Shown here: positions 24,932 through 31,920 of the stretch, one piece after another
Layout of the letters: each line of letters starts with the position of its first letter
Position numbering within the stretch: the stretch's first letter is position 1
Assembly (NCBI RefSeq): GCF_005771675.1
Contig: NZ_VAJM01000008.1
Coordinates: 248,001 to 312,000 of the forward strand
Source of the DNA: Hymenobacter jeollabukensis
Lineage (GTDB): Bacteria; Bacteroidota; Bacteroidia; Cytophagales; Hymenobacteraceae
Direction of reading: 5' to 3'
DNA: 64,000 nt
Notes under the pieces: generated by a model
What the model was told of the DNA's origin: nothing
Databases searched by the model: none
Seen by the model: the letters and a program-made list of their open reading frames with translations, nothing else
Made by a program: the position numbers and the translations under genes

Positions 24932-25258
24932 CTACGCGGGCTCCTCTTCGGCCATTTCGGGCCGGGCCTCGGGCGCTACGTCGGCAAAGGCCTGACGCAC
25001 GGCGAGGGAGGTAGGGCCGAGCACCAGCCGCACCGAGCGGCGGCCCAGCAGCTTCTGGTAGCGCAGCAGCAGGTCGCGGGCCGCGGCGGGCAGGTGGTGC
25101 AAGCGGCTGCAGTCGATCCAGACGCTGGTTTTGCCGCTGCGCCCGGCCTGCAGCAGGCAACGGGCGAGGGTATCGGCGGCCGAGCTGGCCGCGGGCGAGG
25201 CGCTATCGGCCAGCAGCAGGACGTAGCGGTCGGGCAGGATTTCGTGGTAAACGTCCAT
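24932..25258 (-). CDS. Small STAS-like protein
   Basis: 108 residues starting MDVYHEILPDRYVLLLADSA, followed by a pattern of strand (TSVWIDCSRLHHLP), helix (AARDLLLRYQKLLG) and strand (RSVRLVLGP) like that of STAS-domain anti-sigma antagonists. The phospho-acceptor Ser of true antagonists cannot be located with confidence. It lies 73 bp upstream of the ABC exporter on the same strand and may share its mRNA. The ATG at 25258 is chosen; 25333 is open in frame but poorly conserved in character. Confidence 0.5.
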   Translation of the reverse strand: MDVYHEILPDRYVLLLADSASPAASSAADTLARCLLQAGRSGKTSVWIDCSRLHHLPAAARDLLLRYQKLLGRRSVRLVLGPTSLAVRQAFADVAPEARPEMAEEEPA

Positions 25259-25787
25259 GGGTGGGAAGGGGCGGAGCGGGTGAACGGGGGGCAACGCCGG
25301 CCGCAAAAAGAAGCTGGCCCGGTTGATACGCACGAAGGGGCCGAAAAGATAAGCTATTGATTATGAAATCGGTTGGCTGTAAGGAGCATTCCTTGCCGGA
25401 TTGGCAGTTGTGCCGCGGCTAGCTGCAAAATCCGTATTTATCGCACCAAATCCGGAGCCGCGTTTTTCCGGGTGCTTCAGGCGTTGCCGGTATTTGCGCT
25501 TGTGGGCTGCCGGTCACCAGCGGCAACGGACGTGGCCTCCGGTGCGGGCCCCGACGTAACTGGCAGCCCGCCTTTTTGTGCCCGATTCCGAGCCCGAACG
25601 GGGCTAAGCTGCCCCGCGTCAGCGGCGTCGGGCACGCTTGCGGAGCGGGCCGTTGAGCTAGTTGGAAAAATTTCGGCCTGAAAATCAGGTCAATTTCACT
25701 GCAAATGCACTTTTTTTGCGTGATGGTATTGCGGAGAAAGATGACCTGTCTATCTTTGCACCATCAAACGGCAGCGGCTAGTTATCT
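25259..25787. other. Long intergenic region upstream of tRNA genes
   Basis: About 530 bp without a credible protein gene. Bases 25504-25577 can fold: an 11-bp stem (25504-25514 with 25559-25569, one G-U-type mismatch) closes a 44-nt inner region and is followed by GCCTTTTT, as in a terminator or small structured RNA, but no clear promoter precedes it. The tRNA promoter lies at 25729-25758. Confidence 0.45.
25729..25758 (+). promoter_or_regulatory. Promoter of the tRNA-Glu pair
   Basis: TTG at 25729-25731, 19 nt spacer, TATCTTTG at 25751-25758: a full match to the Bacteroidota -33/-7 promoter. The first tRNA begins 29 nt downstream. Confidence 0.85.
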
Positions 25788-25859
25788 GGTCCGTTCGTCT
25801 AGGGGTTAGGACTGCAGATTTTCATTCTGCCAACAGGGGTTCGATTCCCCTACGGACTA
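25788..25859 (+). tRNA. tRNA-Glu (anticodon UUC), copy 1
   Basis: 72-nt cloverleaf: acceptor GGTCCGT / ACGGACT, D arm, anticodon stem GCAGA / TCTGC with loop TTTTCAT (anticodon TTC), and T arm AGGGG-TTCGATT-CCCCT. The CCA end is not encoded. Discriminator base is A. A 10-bp perfect inverted repeat (25764-25773 and 25867-25876) flanks this copy. Confidence 0.96.
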
Positions 25860-25880
25860 CTCCGATTGCCGTTTGAACCT

Positions 25881-25952
25881 GGTCCGTTCGTCTAGGGGTT
25901 AGGACTGCAGATTTTCATTCTGCCAACAGGGGTTCGATTCCCCTACGGACTA
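25881..25952 (+). tRNA. tRNA-Glu (anticodon UUC), copy 2
   Basis: Identical in sequence to the first copy, 21 bp downstream, in the same transcript. Also without encoded CCA. A strong terminator follows. Confidence 0.96.
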
Positions 25953-25965
25953 CTTCCAATGAAAA

Positions 25966-25997
25966 CCGCCCTGCAACTACTGCAGGGCGGTTTTTTT
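25966..25997 (+). terminator. Intrinsic terminator of the tRNA operon
   Basis: 10-bp stem ccgccctgca / tgcagggcgg with a short loop and a run of seven Ts, directly after the second tRNA. Confidence 0.9.
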
Positions 25998-26043
25998 GTG
26001 GGCAAATCCAAACCCCGAGGCGTCATTGTCGACCCGTAACAAC

Positions 26044-26102
26044 AAGCCGGCTCCCGCTTTAGCAACCCGTCAAACGCGCGTTGCAAAGCAGGAGCCGGCT
26101 TG
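26044..26102 (-). terminator. Long hairpin downstream of alcohol dehydrogenase gene
   Basis: 11-bp outer stem (26044-26054 with 26092-26102) extended by further pairs (gcttt/aaagc and gcaac/gttgc). It lies 14 bp after the stop codon at 26116 and is the likely end of that mRNA. Confidence 0.65.
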
Positions 26103-26115
26103 GTGCTGTACGGCC

Positions 26116-27156
26116 CTATAGGCTGGCGGTGTCGATGACGAAGCGGTAGCGCACGTCGCCCTTTACCATCCGCTCGTAGGCCTGGGTGATGTCCTGAATG
26201 TTGATCAGCTCAATGTCGGACACGATGTTGTGCTCGGCGGCGAAATCCAGCATTTCCTGGGTTTCCTGAATGCCGCCGATAGTGGAGCCCGACACGCTCT
26301 TGCGGCCCGGAATCAGCGCAAAGGCGGGCACTTCCAGCGGCTTGGGCGGGGCGCCTACCAGGATGTGGGTGCCGTTGGTTTTGAGCAGCGAGAGGTACAT
26401 GGGCAGGTCGTGGTCGGCGGCTACGGTGTCGAGGATGTAGTCGAACGAGCCCTGCACGGCCTTGAGCTGCTCCTCGTCCTTGGTGACGACGAAGTGGTGC
26501 GCGCCCAGGGCCTTGGCATCGGCTTCCTTCGAGGGGGAGGTGCTGAGCACGGTCACGTCGGCGCCGAAGGCCACGCCCCACTTCACGCCCATGTGGCCCA
26601 GGCCTCCCAGGCCCACCACGGCCAGCTTGTGGCCCTGGCCCACACCCCAGTACTTCAGGGGCGAGTAGGTGGTGATGCCGGCGCAGAGCAGCGGCGCCAC
26701 GGCGGCCAGGTCCAGGTTCTCGGGCACGCTCACCACGAACTCCTCGCGCACCACGATGGTAGTGGAGTAGCCGCCGTAGGTGGGCTGCCCGTCGCGGCCG
26801 AGGTTGTTGTAGGTCTGCGTGTTGCCTTCCACGCAGTACTGCTCCTCGCCGGCGCGGCAGTTTTCGCATACCTGGCAGGAGTCGACCATGCAGCCCACGC
26901 CGGCCAGCTGGCCGACCTGGAATTTCTTGACATGGTCGCCGACGCGGCTGATGCGGCCCACGATTTCGTGGCCGGGCACCATGGGGAAGATGCCGGGAAA
27001 CCACTCGTTGCGGATCTGGTGCAGGTCGCTGTGGCACACGCCACAGAAGAGAATGTCGATTTGCACGTCGTGCGGGCCCACTTCGCGGCGCTCAAAGGTC
27101 CAGGGTGTGAGGTCGGAGGTTGGGCTTTGGGCGGCGTAGCCTTTGGTCTGGGTCAT
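26116..27156 (-). CDS. Zinc-dependent NAD(P) alcohol dehydrogenase / aldehyde reductase (YahK/CAD-like)
   Basis: 346 residues of the cinnamyl-alcohol-dehydrogenase-like MDR family. The catalytic zinc site is GVCHSD with PGHE (His63), and the structural zinc cysteines are 94, 97, 100 and 108. The Rossmann motif is GLGGLGHMG. Relatives such as E. coli YahK reduce a broad range of aldehydes with NADPH. It is the last gene of a minus-strand block of aldehyde and redox genes and has its own promoter with an AraC-type operator at 27223-27258. The ATG at 27156 is used; 27180 is in frame but adds only a hydrophobic stub. Confidence 0.93.
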   Translation of the reverse strand: MTQTKGYAAQSPTSDLTPWTFERREVGPHDVQIDILFCGVCHSDLHQIRNEWFPGIFPMVPGHEIVGRISRVGDHVKKFQVGQLAGVGCMVDSCQVCENCRAGEEQYCVEGNTQTYNNLGRDGQPTYGGYSTTIVVREEFVVSVPENLDLAAVAPLLCAGITTYSPLKYWGVGQGHKLAVVGLGGLGHMGVKWGVAFGADVTVLSTSPSKEADAKALGAHHFVVTKDEEQLKAVQGSFDYILDTVAADHDLPMYLSLLKTNGTHILVGAPPKPLEVPAFALIPGRKSVSGSTIGGIQETQEMLDFAAEHNIVSDIELINIQDITQAYERMVKGDVRYRFVIDTASL

Positions 27157-27190
27157 AAGGAAGAAAACGGAATGCAACAATTACGTGCCC

Positions 27191-27198
27191 CAAAGCTA
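27191..27198 (-). promoter_or_regulatory. -7 box of the alcohol dehydrogenase gene
   Basis: TAGCTTTG on the minus strand, a perfect TAnnTTTG, 34 nt from the ATG. No -33 TTG is present at the usual distance; an operator lies there instead, which fits an activator-dependent promoter. Confidence 0.7.
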
Positions 27199-27222
27199 GC
27201 TGCGGCCCCGCGGGGCGGCGCT

Positions 27223-27258
27223 ACAGCTTTCAACGGGATGCGTACACTTTTCAAAAAA
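27223..27258 (-). promoter_or_regulatory. AraC-type operator B (direct repeat, 21-bp spacing)
   Basis: Two half-sites on the plus strand, acagctttcaacggg (27223-27237) and acacttttcaaaaaa (27244-27258), start exactly 21 bp apart, as expected for two AraC-family DNA-binding domains on one face of the helix. Over 33 bp it agrees at 27 positions with operator A at 31774. The near edge is 24 bp from the -7 box. Confidence 0.7.
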
Positions 27259-27264
27259 GGGCAG

Positions 27265-29610
27265 CTAAGCCGGCTGCCGCAGCGCGTCGAGCACCTTGTC
27301 GGGGGTGATGGGCAGGCTGCGCAGGCGCCGGCCGGTGGCGTGGAAAATGGCGTTGCCGACGGCGGCGGCCGTGCCCACGATGGACACTTCGCCGATGCCC
27401 TTTACGCCCATGGCGTTGATGTAGGGGTCGTGCTCGTCGATGAACTCCACGGTCATGTCCGGCACGTCGGCGTTGACGGGAATGTGGTAGTCGGCCAGCG
27501 AGGCATTGGTGTAGCGGGCCAGGTTCTGGTCGCGCACCGTCTGCTCCATCAGCGCCGCCCCGATGCCCATGATGGCCCCGCCCATAATCTGCGAGCGGGC
27601 GGTTTTGGGGTTCAGGATGCGGCCGCCGGCAATGACGCTGACCCACTTGGTGACGCGCACGGTGCCCAGCTCCGGGTCGACCTTCACCTCGCAGAAGTGT
27701 GCCCCGAAGGAGTGCATGCTGTGCTGGCCGGCGTCGTCCTTGCCCGCGTCGTCGGATTTGGCGTTGAGCGCGGCCTGGGCCGACTCGTAGCCCGCGCCGT
27801 AGCGGCCGGTGGCCATGCCTTCCACGTCGTCGAGGCCCGCGCGCTTCATCAGGGCGGCGAAATCTTCGCCCTTGCCGGGTGTCGCCTTGAGCTGCAGGCG
27901 GCCCTGCACCACTTCCACATCGGCCGGCTTGGCCCGGAACAGCGGCGACTTGGCGTCCATCACGGCCACCTTGATGAGCTTCTGCCAGGCATCCTGCGCC
28001 GCCAGGTATACCGACGACGACACGGTGCCGGCGGCCATCGAGCCGCCCGAAATGATGGTGGTCGGCAGCACCGTGTCGCCCAGCTCGAAGCGGACTTTGT
28101 CGGGGGTGAGGCCCAGGGCATCGGCGGCCACCTGCGTCATCACGGTGTAGGTGCCGGTGCCCAGGTCGGTGGCGGCGGCCTGGGCCACGGCGTGGCCGTC
28201 GGCGTAGAGGCGCACGCGGGCGTTGCCCTGCCCGCTGTGCACCGGGTAGCTGGCCGTGGCCATGCCCCAGCCCACCAGCAGTTTCCCGTCGCGGGTCTGG
28301 CCGTTTTGGGCGTTGCGTTGGCTCCAGCCAAACAGCTCGGCCCCGCGCTGGTAGCACTGCTTCAGGCTCTTACTGCTCCAGGGCTTGCCGGTGCTCGGGT
28401 CCTTGTCGGCGTGGTTGAGCAGGCGAATCTGGATGGGGTCCACGCCGACGCGGTAGGCCAAATCGTCCATGGCGCTTTCCAGGGCGAAGGAACCGGGTGC
28501 CTCGCCGGGCGCGCGCATGTAGGTGCTGGTCATCACGTTGGCCCGCGCCAGCTGCAGCTTGGCCTCGAAGGCCGGGCACTGGTAAAGCATGCCGATGATT
28601 TTGGCGTTGGTTTCGGCGTAGTCGTCCCAGGGCGAAGTAGTGGAGGTTTTCTCGTGCAGCAGGGCCAGTAGCTTGCCGTCCTTGGTGGCGCCCAGGCGCA
28701 GGGTTTGTTCCTGGTCTTCGCGGTGGCCCATGCCCGTAAACATCTGCGGGCGCGTCAGGGCCAGCTTCACCGGCCGGCCCACGGCCTTGGCGGCCAGCAC
28801 CGTCAAGATGGTGTGGGGCCAGGTGCTGCCCTTGCAGCCGAAGCCGCCGCCGAGGTACTTCGTGATGACGCGCACCTGGTCGGCGGGCAGGCCCAGCATT
28901 TTGCTCAAGGACTTCTGCATCCAGGCCATGCCCTGGGCCGTGTCGTACACCAGCAGCCGGTCCGGGGCTTCCCAGTGGGCCGTGGTGGCGCCCGGCTCCA
29001 TCGGGTTGTGGTGGTTCAGGGCGTGGGTGTAGGTGCCCGACAGCTGGATGGGCGCGCTGGCAAAGGCCGCCGCCGCGTTGCCGCGGCCTTCACCCGCGCC
29101 TTTGCCCTTGCTCGGGTCAAACCGCTGCGCTTTGGCGTCCTGGTACGAGGCGGTAGGGGCCTCGGGCGCTACCTGCACGCGCAGCAGGGCGGCGGCATGC
29201 TGGGCGTGCTCCAAGGTGTCGGCCACCACCATGGCCACGGGCTGGGCGGCGTAGTGAATCTGGTCGGAGGTCAGCGGTAGAAAGCCCATTTGCACGCCCA
29301 TGCCAATGGTTTTTTTGCCCTCGGGCGTGTTGGGCGACACGGCAGGCTGGGGCAGGTTCTGGTGGGTAAGGATGGCCAGCACGCCGGGTACCCGTTGGGC
29401 CGCGCTGGCGTCGAAACCGGTGATGCGGCCCTTGGCCACGTCGCTGGTTTTGAAGACGGCGTGCGCCAGACCGGGCAGGTGGTTGTATTCGGCCGAGTAC
29501 TTAGCCTGGCCCGTCACTTTGGCCCGACCGTCGACGCGGCTGAGCGGCTGGCCGACGACGCCCGGCGCGGCGTTGGTTTCGAAGAAAGCCGGTTCGGTTT
29601 CGGTGTTCAT
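27265..29610 (-). CDS. Molybdenum aldehyde oxidoreductase, large subunit (PaoC/YagR-like)
   Basis: 781 residues, the xanthine dehydrogenase/aldehyde oxidase molybdopterin subunit. The N-terminal domain has the (a/b)-hammerhead (GQPLSRVDGRAKVTGQAKYS), then the Mo-pterin-binding parts (KYLGGGFGCKG, STYMRAPGEAPG) and near the end the catalytic GIGE (Glu741). Together with the next two subunits it should oxidise aldehydes to carboxylic acids in the periplasm, as E. coli PaoABC does. The maturation chaperone (PaoD/XdhC type) is not in the window. Substrate range is unknown. Confidence 0.93.
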   Translation of the reverse strand: MNTETEPAFFETNAAPGVVGQPLSRVDGRAKVTGQAKYSAEYNHLPGLAHAVFKTSDVAKGRITGFDASAAQRVPGVLAILTHQNLPQPAVSPNTPEGKKTIGMGVQMGFLPLTSDQIHYAAQPVAMVVADTLEHAQHAAALLRVQVAPEAPTASYQDAKAQRFDPSKGKGAGEGRGNAAAAFASAPIQLSGTYTHALNHHNPMEPGATTAHWEAPDRLLVYDTAQGMAWMQKSLSKMLGLPADQVRVITKYLGGGFGCKGSTWPHTILTVLAAKAVGRPVKLALTRPQMFTGMGHREDQEQTLRLGATKDGKLLALLHEKTSTTSPWDDYAETNAKIIGMLYQCPAFEAKLQLARANVMTSTYMRAPGEAPGSFALESAMDDLAYRVGVDPIQIRLLNHADKDPSTGKPWSSKSLKQCYQRGAELFGWSQRNAQNGQTRDGKLLVGWGMATASYPVHSGQGNARVRLYADGHAVAQAAATDLGTGTYTVMTQVAADALGLTPDKVRFELGDTVLPTTIISGGSMAAGTVSSSVYLAAQDAWQKLIKVAVMDAKSPLFRAKPADVEVVQGRLQLKATPGKGEDFAALMKRAGLDDVEGMATGRYGAGYESAQAALNAKSDDAGKDDAGQHSMHSFGAHFCEVKVDPELGTVRVTKWVSVIAGGRILNPKTARSQIMGGAIMGIGAALMEQTVRDQNLARYTNASLADYHIPVNADVPDMTVEFIDEHDPYINAMGVKGIGEVSIVGTAAAVGNAIFHATGRRLRSLPITPDKVLDALRQPA

Positions 29611-29688
29611 GGGGTTGGTGCTTGGTAGTTGGGGCTTGGGCAGCTTGCCTTGGGATATAATGCTGTTAAGTCGTCATGCAACTAGGTC

Positions 29689-29725
29689 GTCATGTCGAGC
29701 GAAGTCGAGACATCTCGCGTGCTGA
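29689..29725. repeat. REP-like element, half unit
   Basis: One arm of the family gtcatgtcgagcgaagtc...acatctcgcgtgctga, the same word as at 38464, 39132 and 41582. It lies between two genes of the molybdenum enzyme operon. Confidence 0.8.
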
Positions 29726-29741
29726 GGTTGCGCCTCGTGTG

Positions 29742-29787
29742 CGCCTCACCCCCTGGCCCCCTCTCCGAAAAGGAGAGGGGGAGCTGG
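29742..29787. repeat. Copy of the cctcaccccctggccccctctcc hairpin element
   Basis: The unit starting cgcctcaccccctggcccc ends in a hairpin cccctctcc / ggagagggg. The same unit occurs twice, in opposite directions, at 40358-40535. Confidence 0.8.
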
Positions 29788-29872
29788 ACAAAGCGGTAGA
29801 GATGCTTGACTACGTCGACCTTCGGTTCGTGGGGCCATGACATTCTTACTTCCGTCAATCGAAGCGGCTGGC

Positions 29873-30856
29873 TTAGCCGGCGACTTGCTGCAGGGCGCGC
29901 ACCAGGGTGTTCTGGGCCAGCTCTACTTTGTAGCGGTTATGTTCCCGGGGCTGGGCGCCCTGCAGGGCGGCGGCGGCGGCGGCGCGGAAAGTGGCTTCGG
30001 TGGCGGGGGCACCGGTCAGCACCTTTTCGGCTTCGGGGCTGCGCCAGGGGCGGGTGCCCACGCCGCCCAGGGCCACGCGGGCCGCGCGGATGGTGCCCGA
30101 TTGCACGTCGAGGCCCACGGCGGCCGAGGCCAGGGCGTAGGCGTAGCTGGCCCGTTCGCGCACTTTCAGGTAGGTGGAGCGGCGGGCGTGGGCGGTCAGC
30201 GGCAGGGTCACGGCCACAATCAGCTCCCCAGGCTCCAGCACGGTTTCGCGCTGGGGCGTGGTGCCGGGCAGCAGGTAAAACTCCGTTACGGGCACGCGGC
30301 GCTGCTTGCCCTTGGGGTTTTCCAGGGTCAGCACCGCGTCGAAGGCGGTCAGGGCCACGGCCAGGTCGCCGGGGTAGGCGGTGGCAATGCAGGCCTCAGA
30401 AGTGCCCAGGATGGCCAGGTTGTGGTTGTCGCCCTGCAAGGCGGGGCAGCCCGAGCCGGGCACGCGCTTGTTGCAGGGAAAGGCCGCGTCGCGGAAGTAG
30501 CCGCAGCGGGTGCGCTGCAGGATGTTGCCGCCGATGCTGGCCATGTTGCGCAGCTGGGGGGAGGCCGCCAGCAGCAAGGACTCCGACACGGCCGGAAACA
30601 GCTCCCGCACCAGGGCATGCTCGCCCACGTCGTTCATGCGCTCCATGGCCCCGATGCGCAGCCCGTCCTTGGTTTGCTCCACGCCCTTGAAGGGCAGCAG
30701 GTTGATGTCGATGAGCTGGGCGTGCTCCTCCAGGTTGGCCTTCATCAAATCCAGCAGCGTGGTGCCGCCGGCAATGTAAGCCGCCGTGGGCTCGTCTTTG
30801 CGCTGGCGCGTGGCTTCTTTGGCCGTGGTGGCCTGGGTGTAGCTGAAGTTGTTCAT
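29873..30856 (-). CDS. Molybdenum aldehyde oxidoreductase, FAD subunit (PaoB/YagS-like)
   Basis: 327 residues of the CO-dehydrogenase flavoprotein family: FAD motifs AGGTTLLDLMK and SIGGNILQRTRC, and a C-terminal CODH-FAD domain. Cys118, 128, 137 and 156 (RCGYF, FPCNK, GSGCPAL) match the extra [4Fe-4S] insertion known in PaoB-type subunits and absent from most flavoproteins of the family. It passes electrons from the [2Fe-2S] subunit to an acceptor. ATG at 30856; the upstream frame to 30946 is repeat-derived. Separated from its neighbours by a palindromic repeat (30866-30975) and a REP region. Confidence 0.92.
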   Translation of the reverse strand: MNNFSYTQATTAKEATRQRKDEPTAAYIAGGTTLLDLMKANLEEHAQLIDINLLPFKGVEQTKDGLRIGAMERMNDVGEHALVRELFPAVSESLLLAASPQLRNMASIGGNILQRTRCGYFRDAAFPCNKRVPGSGCPALQGDNHNLAILGTSEACIATAYPGDLAVALTAFDAVLTLENPKGKQRRVPVTEFYLLPGTTPQRETVLEPGELIVAVTLPLTAHARRSTYLKVRERASYAYALASAAVGLDVQSGTIRAARVALGGVGTRPWRSPEAEKVLTGAPATEATFRAAAAAALQGAQPREHNRYKVELAQNTLVRALQQVAG

Positions 30857-30865
30857 CCTTCGATT

Positions 30866-30975
30866 GGTGAAATGGTGAGATGGTGAACTGGTGAGTTTGG
30901 TGTTCAGGAAGCCGGTACCGCGCAGCTTGCGCAGGCAGAACGACACTCACTAATTCACCATCTCACCATTTCACC
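30866..30975. repeat. Long inverted repeat of ggtga/aatggtgag words
   Basis: Perfect 22-bp inverted repeat (30866-30887 with 30954-30975), each arm made of imperfect copies of ggtgaaat/ggtgagat, with further ggtgag/ctcac pairing inside. It fills the gap between the FAD and [2Fe-2S] subunit genes and would form a large RNA hairpin inside the operon. Confidence 0.9.
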
Positions 30976-31599
30976 TCAGCCCCGCTGGGCCACCTCGCGC
31001 ACGGCGGCCAGGATGTTGGCGTAGGCCCCGCAGCGGCAGAGGTTGCCGCTCATCCACTCGCGGGCCTGTGCGTCGGTGCCCGCGTGGCCTTCTTTCACGC
31101 AGGCCACGCCCGACATAATCTGGCCGGGCGTGCAGTAGCCGCACTGAAAGCCGTCGTGCTTGATGAAGGCTTCCTGCATGGGATGTAGCTGCTCGCCCTG
31201 GGCCAGGCCCTCAATGGTGGTTATTTCTTTGCCCTGCTGCATCACGGCCAGCGTCAGGCAGCTGTTGATGCGCCTGCCGTCGACGTGGACGGTGCAGGCG
31301 CCGCACTGGCCGTGGTCACAGCCCTTCTTGGTGCCCGTCAGGTCCAGGTACTCGCGCAGGGCGTCGAGCAGGGTCACCCGCGGCTCGATGCGCAGGGTGC
31401 GGGCCTGCCCGTTCACGCGCAGCGTCACCTCGGTAGCGCCCTCGATGGTTTTGGAGTAGGCCGTCAGGCGCTCGGCCTGCGCCACCAGCGGCGGGGCCAG
31501 GGCCAGACCCAGAATGCCCCCGGCCTGCTTCATAAAGGAGCGGCGGGAGCTGTCGTCCGGCTGCGGCGCGTCGGAATCAGGGAATAGATCAGACTGCAT
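30976..31599 (-). CDS. Molybdenum aldehyde oxidoreductase, [2Fe-2S] subunit with Tat signal (PaoA/YagT-like)
   Basis: 207 residues. The N-terminus carries a twin-arginine signal (SRRSFMKQAGG, Arg19-Arg20), so the folded complex is exported to the periplasm, as for E. coli PaoABC. The plant-ferredoxin cluster uses Cys94, 99, 102 and 114; the second, all-helical cluster uses Cys153, 156, 188 and 190. It is the first gene of the three-subunit operon. A -7-like box and an AraC-type operator lie upstream at 31743-31809. Confidence 0.95.
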   Translation of the reverse strand: MQSDLFPDSDAPQPDDSSRRSFMKQAGGILGLALAPPLVAQAERLTAYSKTIEGATEVTLRVNGQARTLRIEPRVTLLDALREYLDLTGTKKGCDHGQCGACTVHVDGRRINSCLTLAVMQQGKEITTIEGLAQGEQLHPMQEAFIKHDGFQCGYCTPGQIMSGVACVKEGHAGTDAQAREWMSGNLCRCGAYANILAAVREVAQRG

Positions 31600-31742
31600 G
31601 GTGTTGAGGTTGGGTGAGGAAAAGCCGGCGCGGAAGCGCGGGTCCCGACGGAGCGACTGGAAAGGCTCCGATGGTAAGGAGCCGTTTCAGCCGAAGGATA
31701 AATGGCGTTGAGCAAAATCGTAGTGAATACGATGCTTATCCG

Positions 31743-31750
31743 TAAAAGTA
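31743..31750 (-). promoter_or_regulatory. Candidate -7 box of the molybdenum enzyme operon
   Basis: TACTTTTA on the minus strand (one mismatch to TAnnTTTG), 23 bp from operator A. The distance matches the arrangement before the alcohol dehydrogenase gene to within 1 bp. Confidence 0.5.
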
Positions 31751-31773
31751 TCGGCCAATTATTCGCGTGGCTT

Positions 31774-31809
31774 ACAACTTTCAAACGGATAACTACACTT
31801 TTCAAAGGG
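31774..31809 (-). promoter_or_regulatory. AraC-type operator A (direct repeat, 21-bp spacing)
   Basis: Half-sites acaactttcaaacgg (31774-31788) and acacttttcaaaggg (31795-31809) match at 12 of 15 bases and start 21 bp apart. It lies between the AraC gene stop codon and the molybdenum enzyme operon, and resembles operator B at 27223. Confidence 0.72.
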
Positions 31810-31920
31810 TAGGCCGGAAGGGCCCAACGACGGCCAGACGCACGGGCTGGCCGACAGCAAGCAACGCCCGTGCAGGCTGCGCATTCCGCCAGGGCTGTTT
31901 GGGGAAACGCGGGTGCTGGG

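Noticed and set aside
25374-25681. 102-residue open frame in the region before the tRNA genes
   Set aside because: Cys/Arg/Ser-rich low-complexity composition, no promoter or domain, and it crosses the hairpin structure.
26230-28671. 813-residue open frame on the plus strand across the alcohol dehydrogenase and molybdenum subunit genes
   Set aside because: Antisense shadow; spans an intergenic promoter and has no recognisable motif.
29689-29787. Ends of an insertion sequence in the molybdenum enzyme operon
   Set aside because: No transposase gene or target duplication; the sequences match short dispersed REP-like units found elsewhere in the window.
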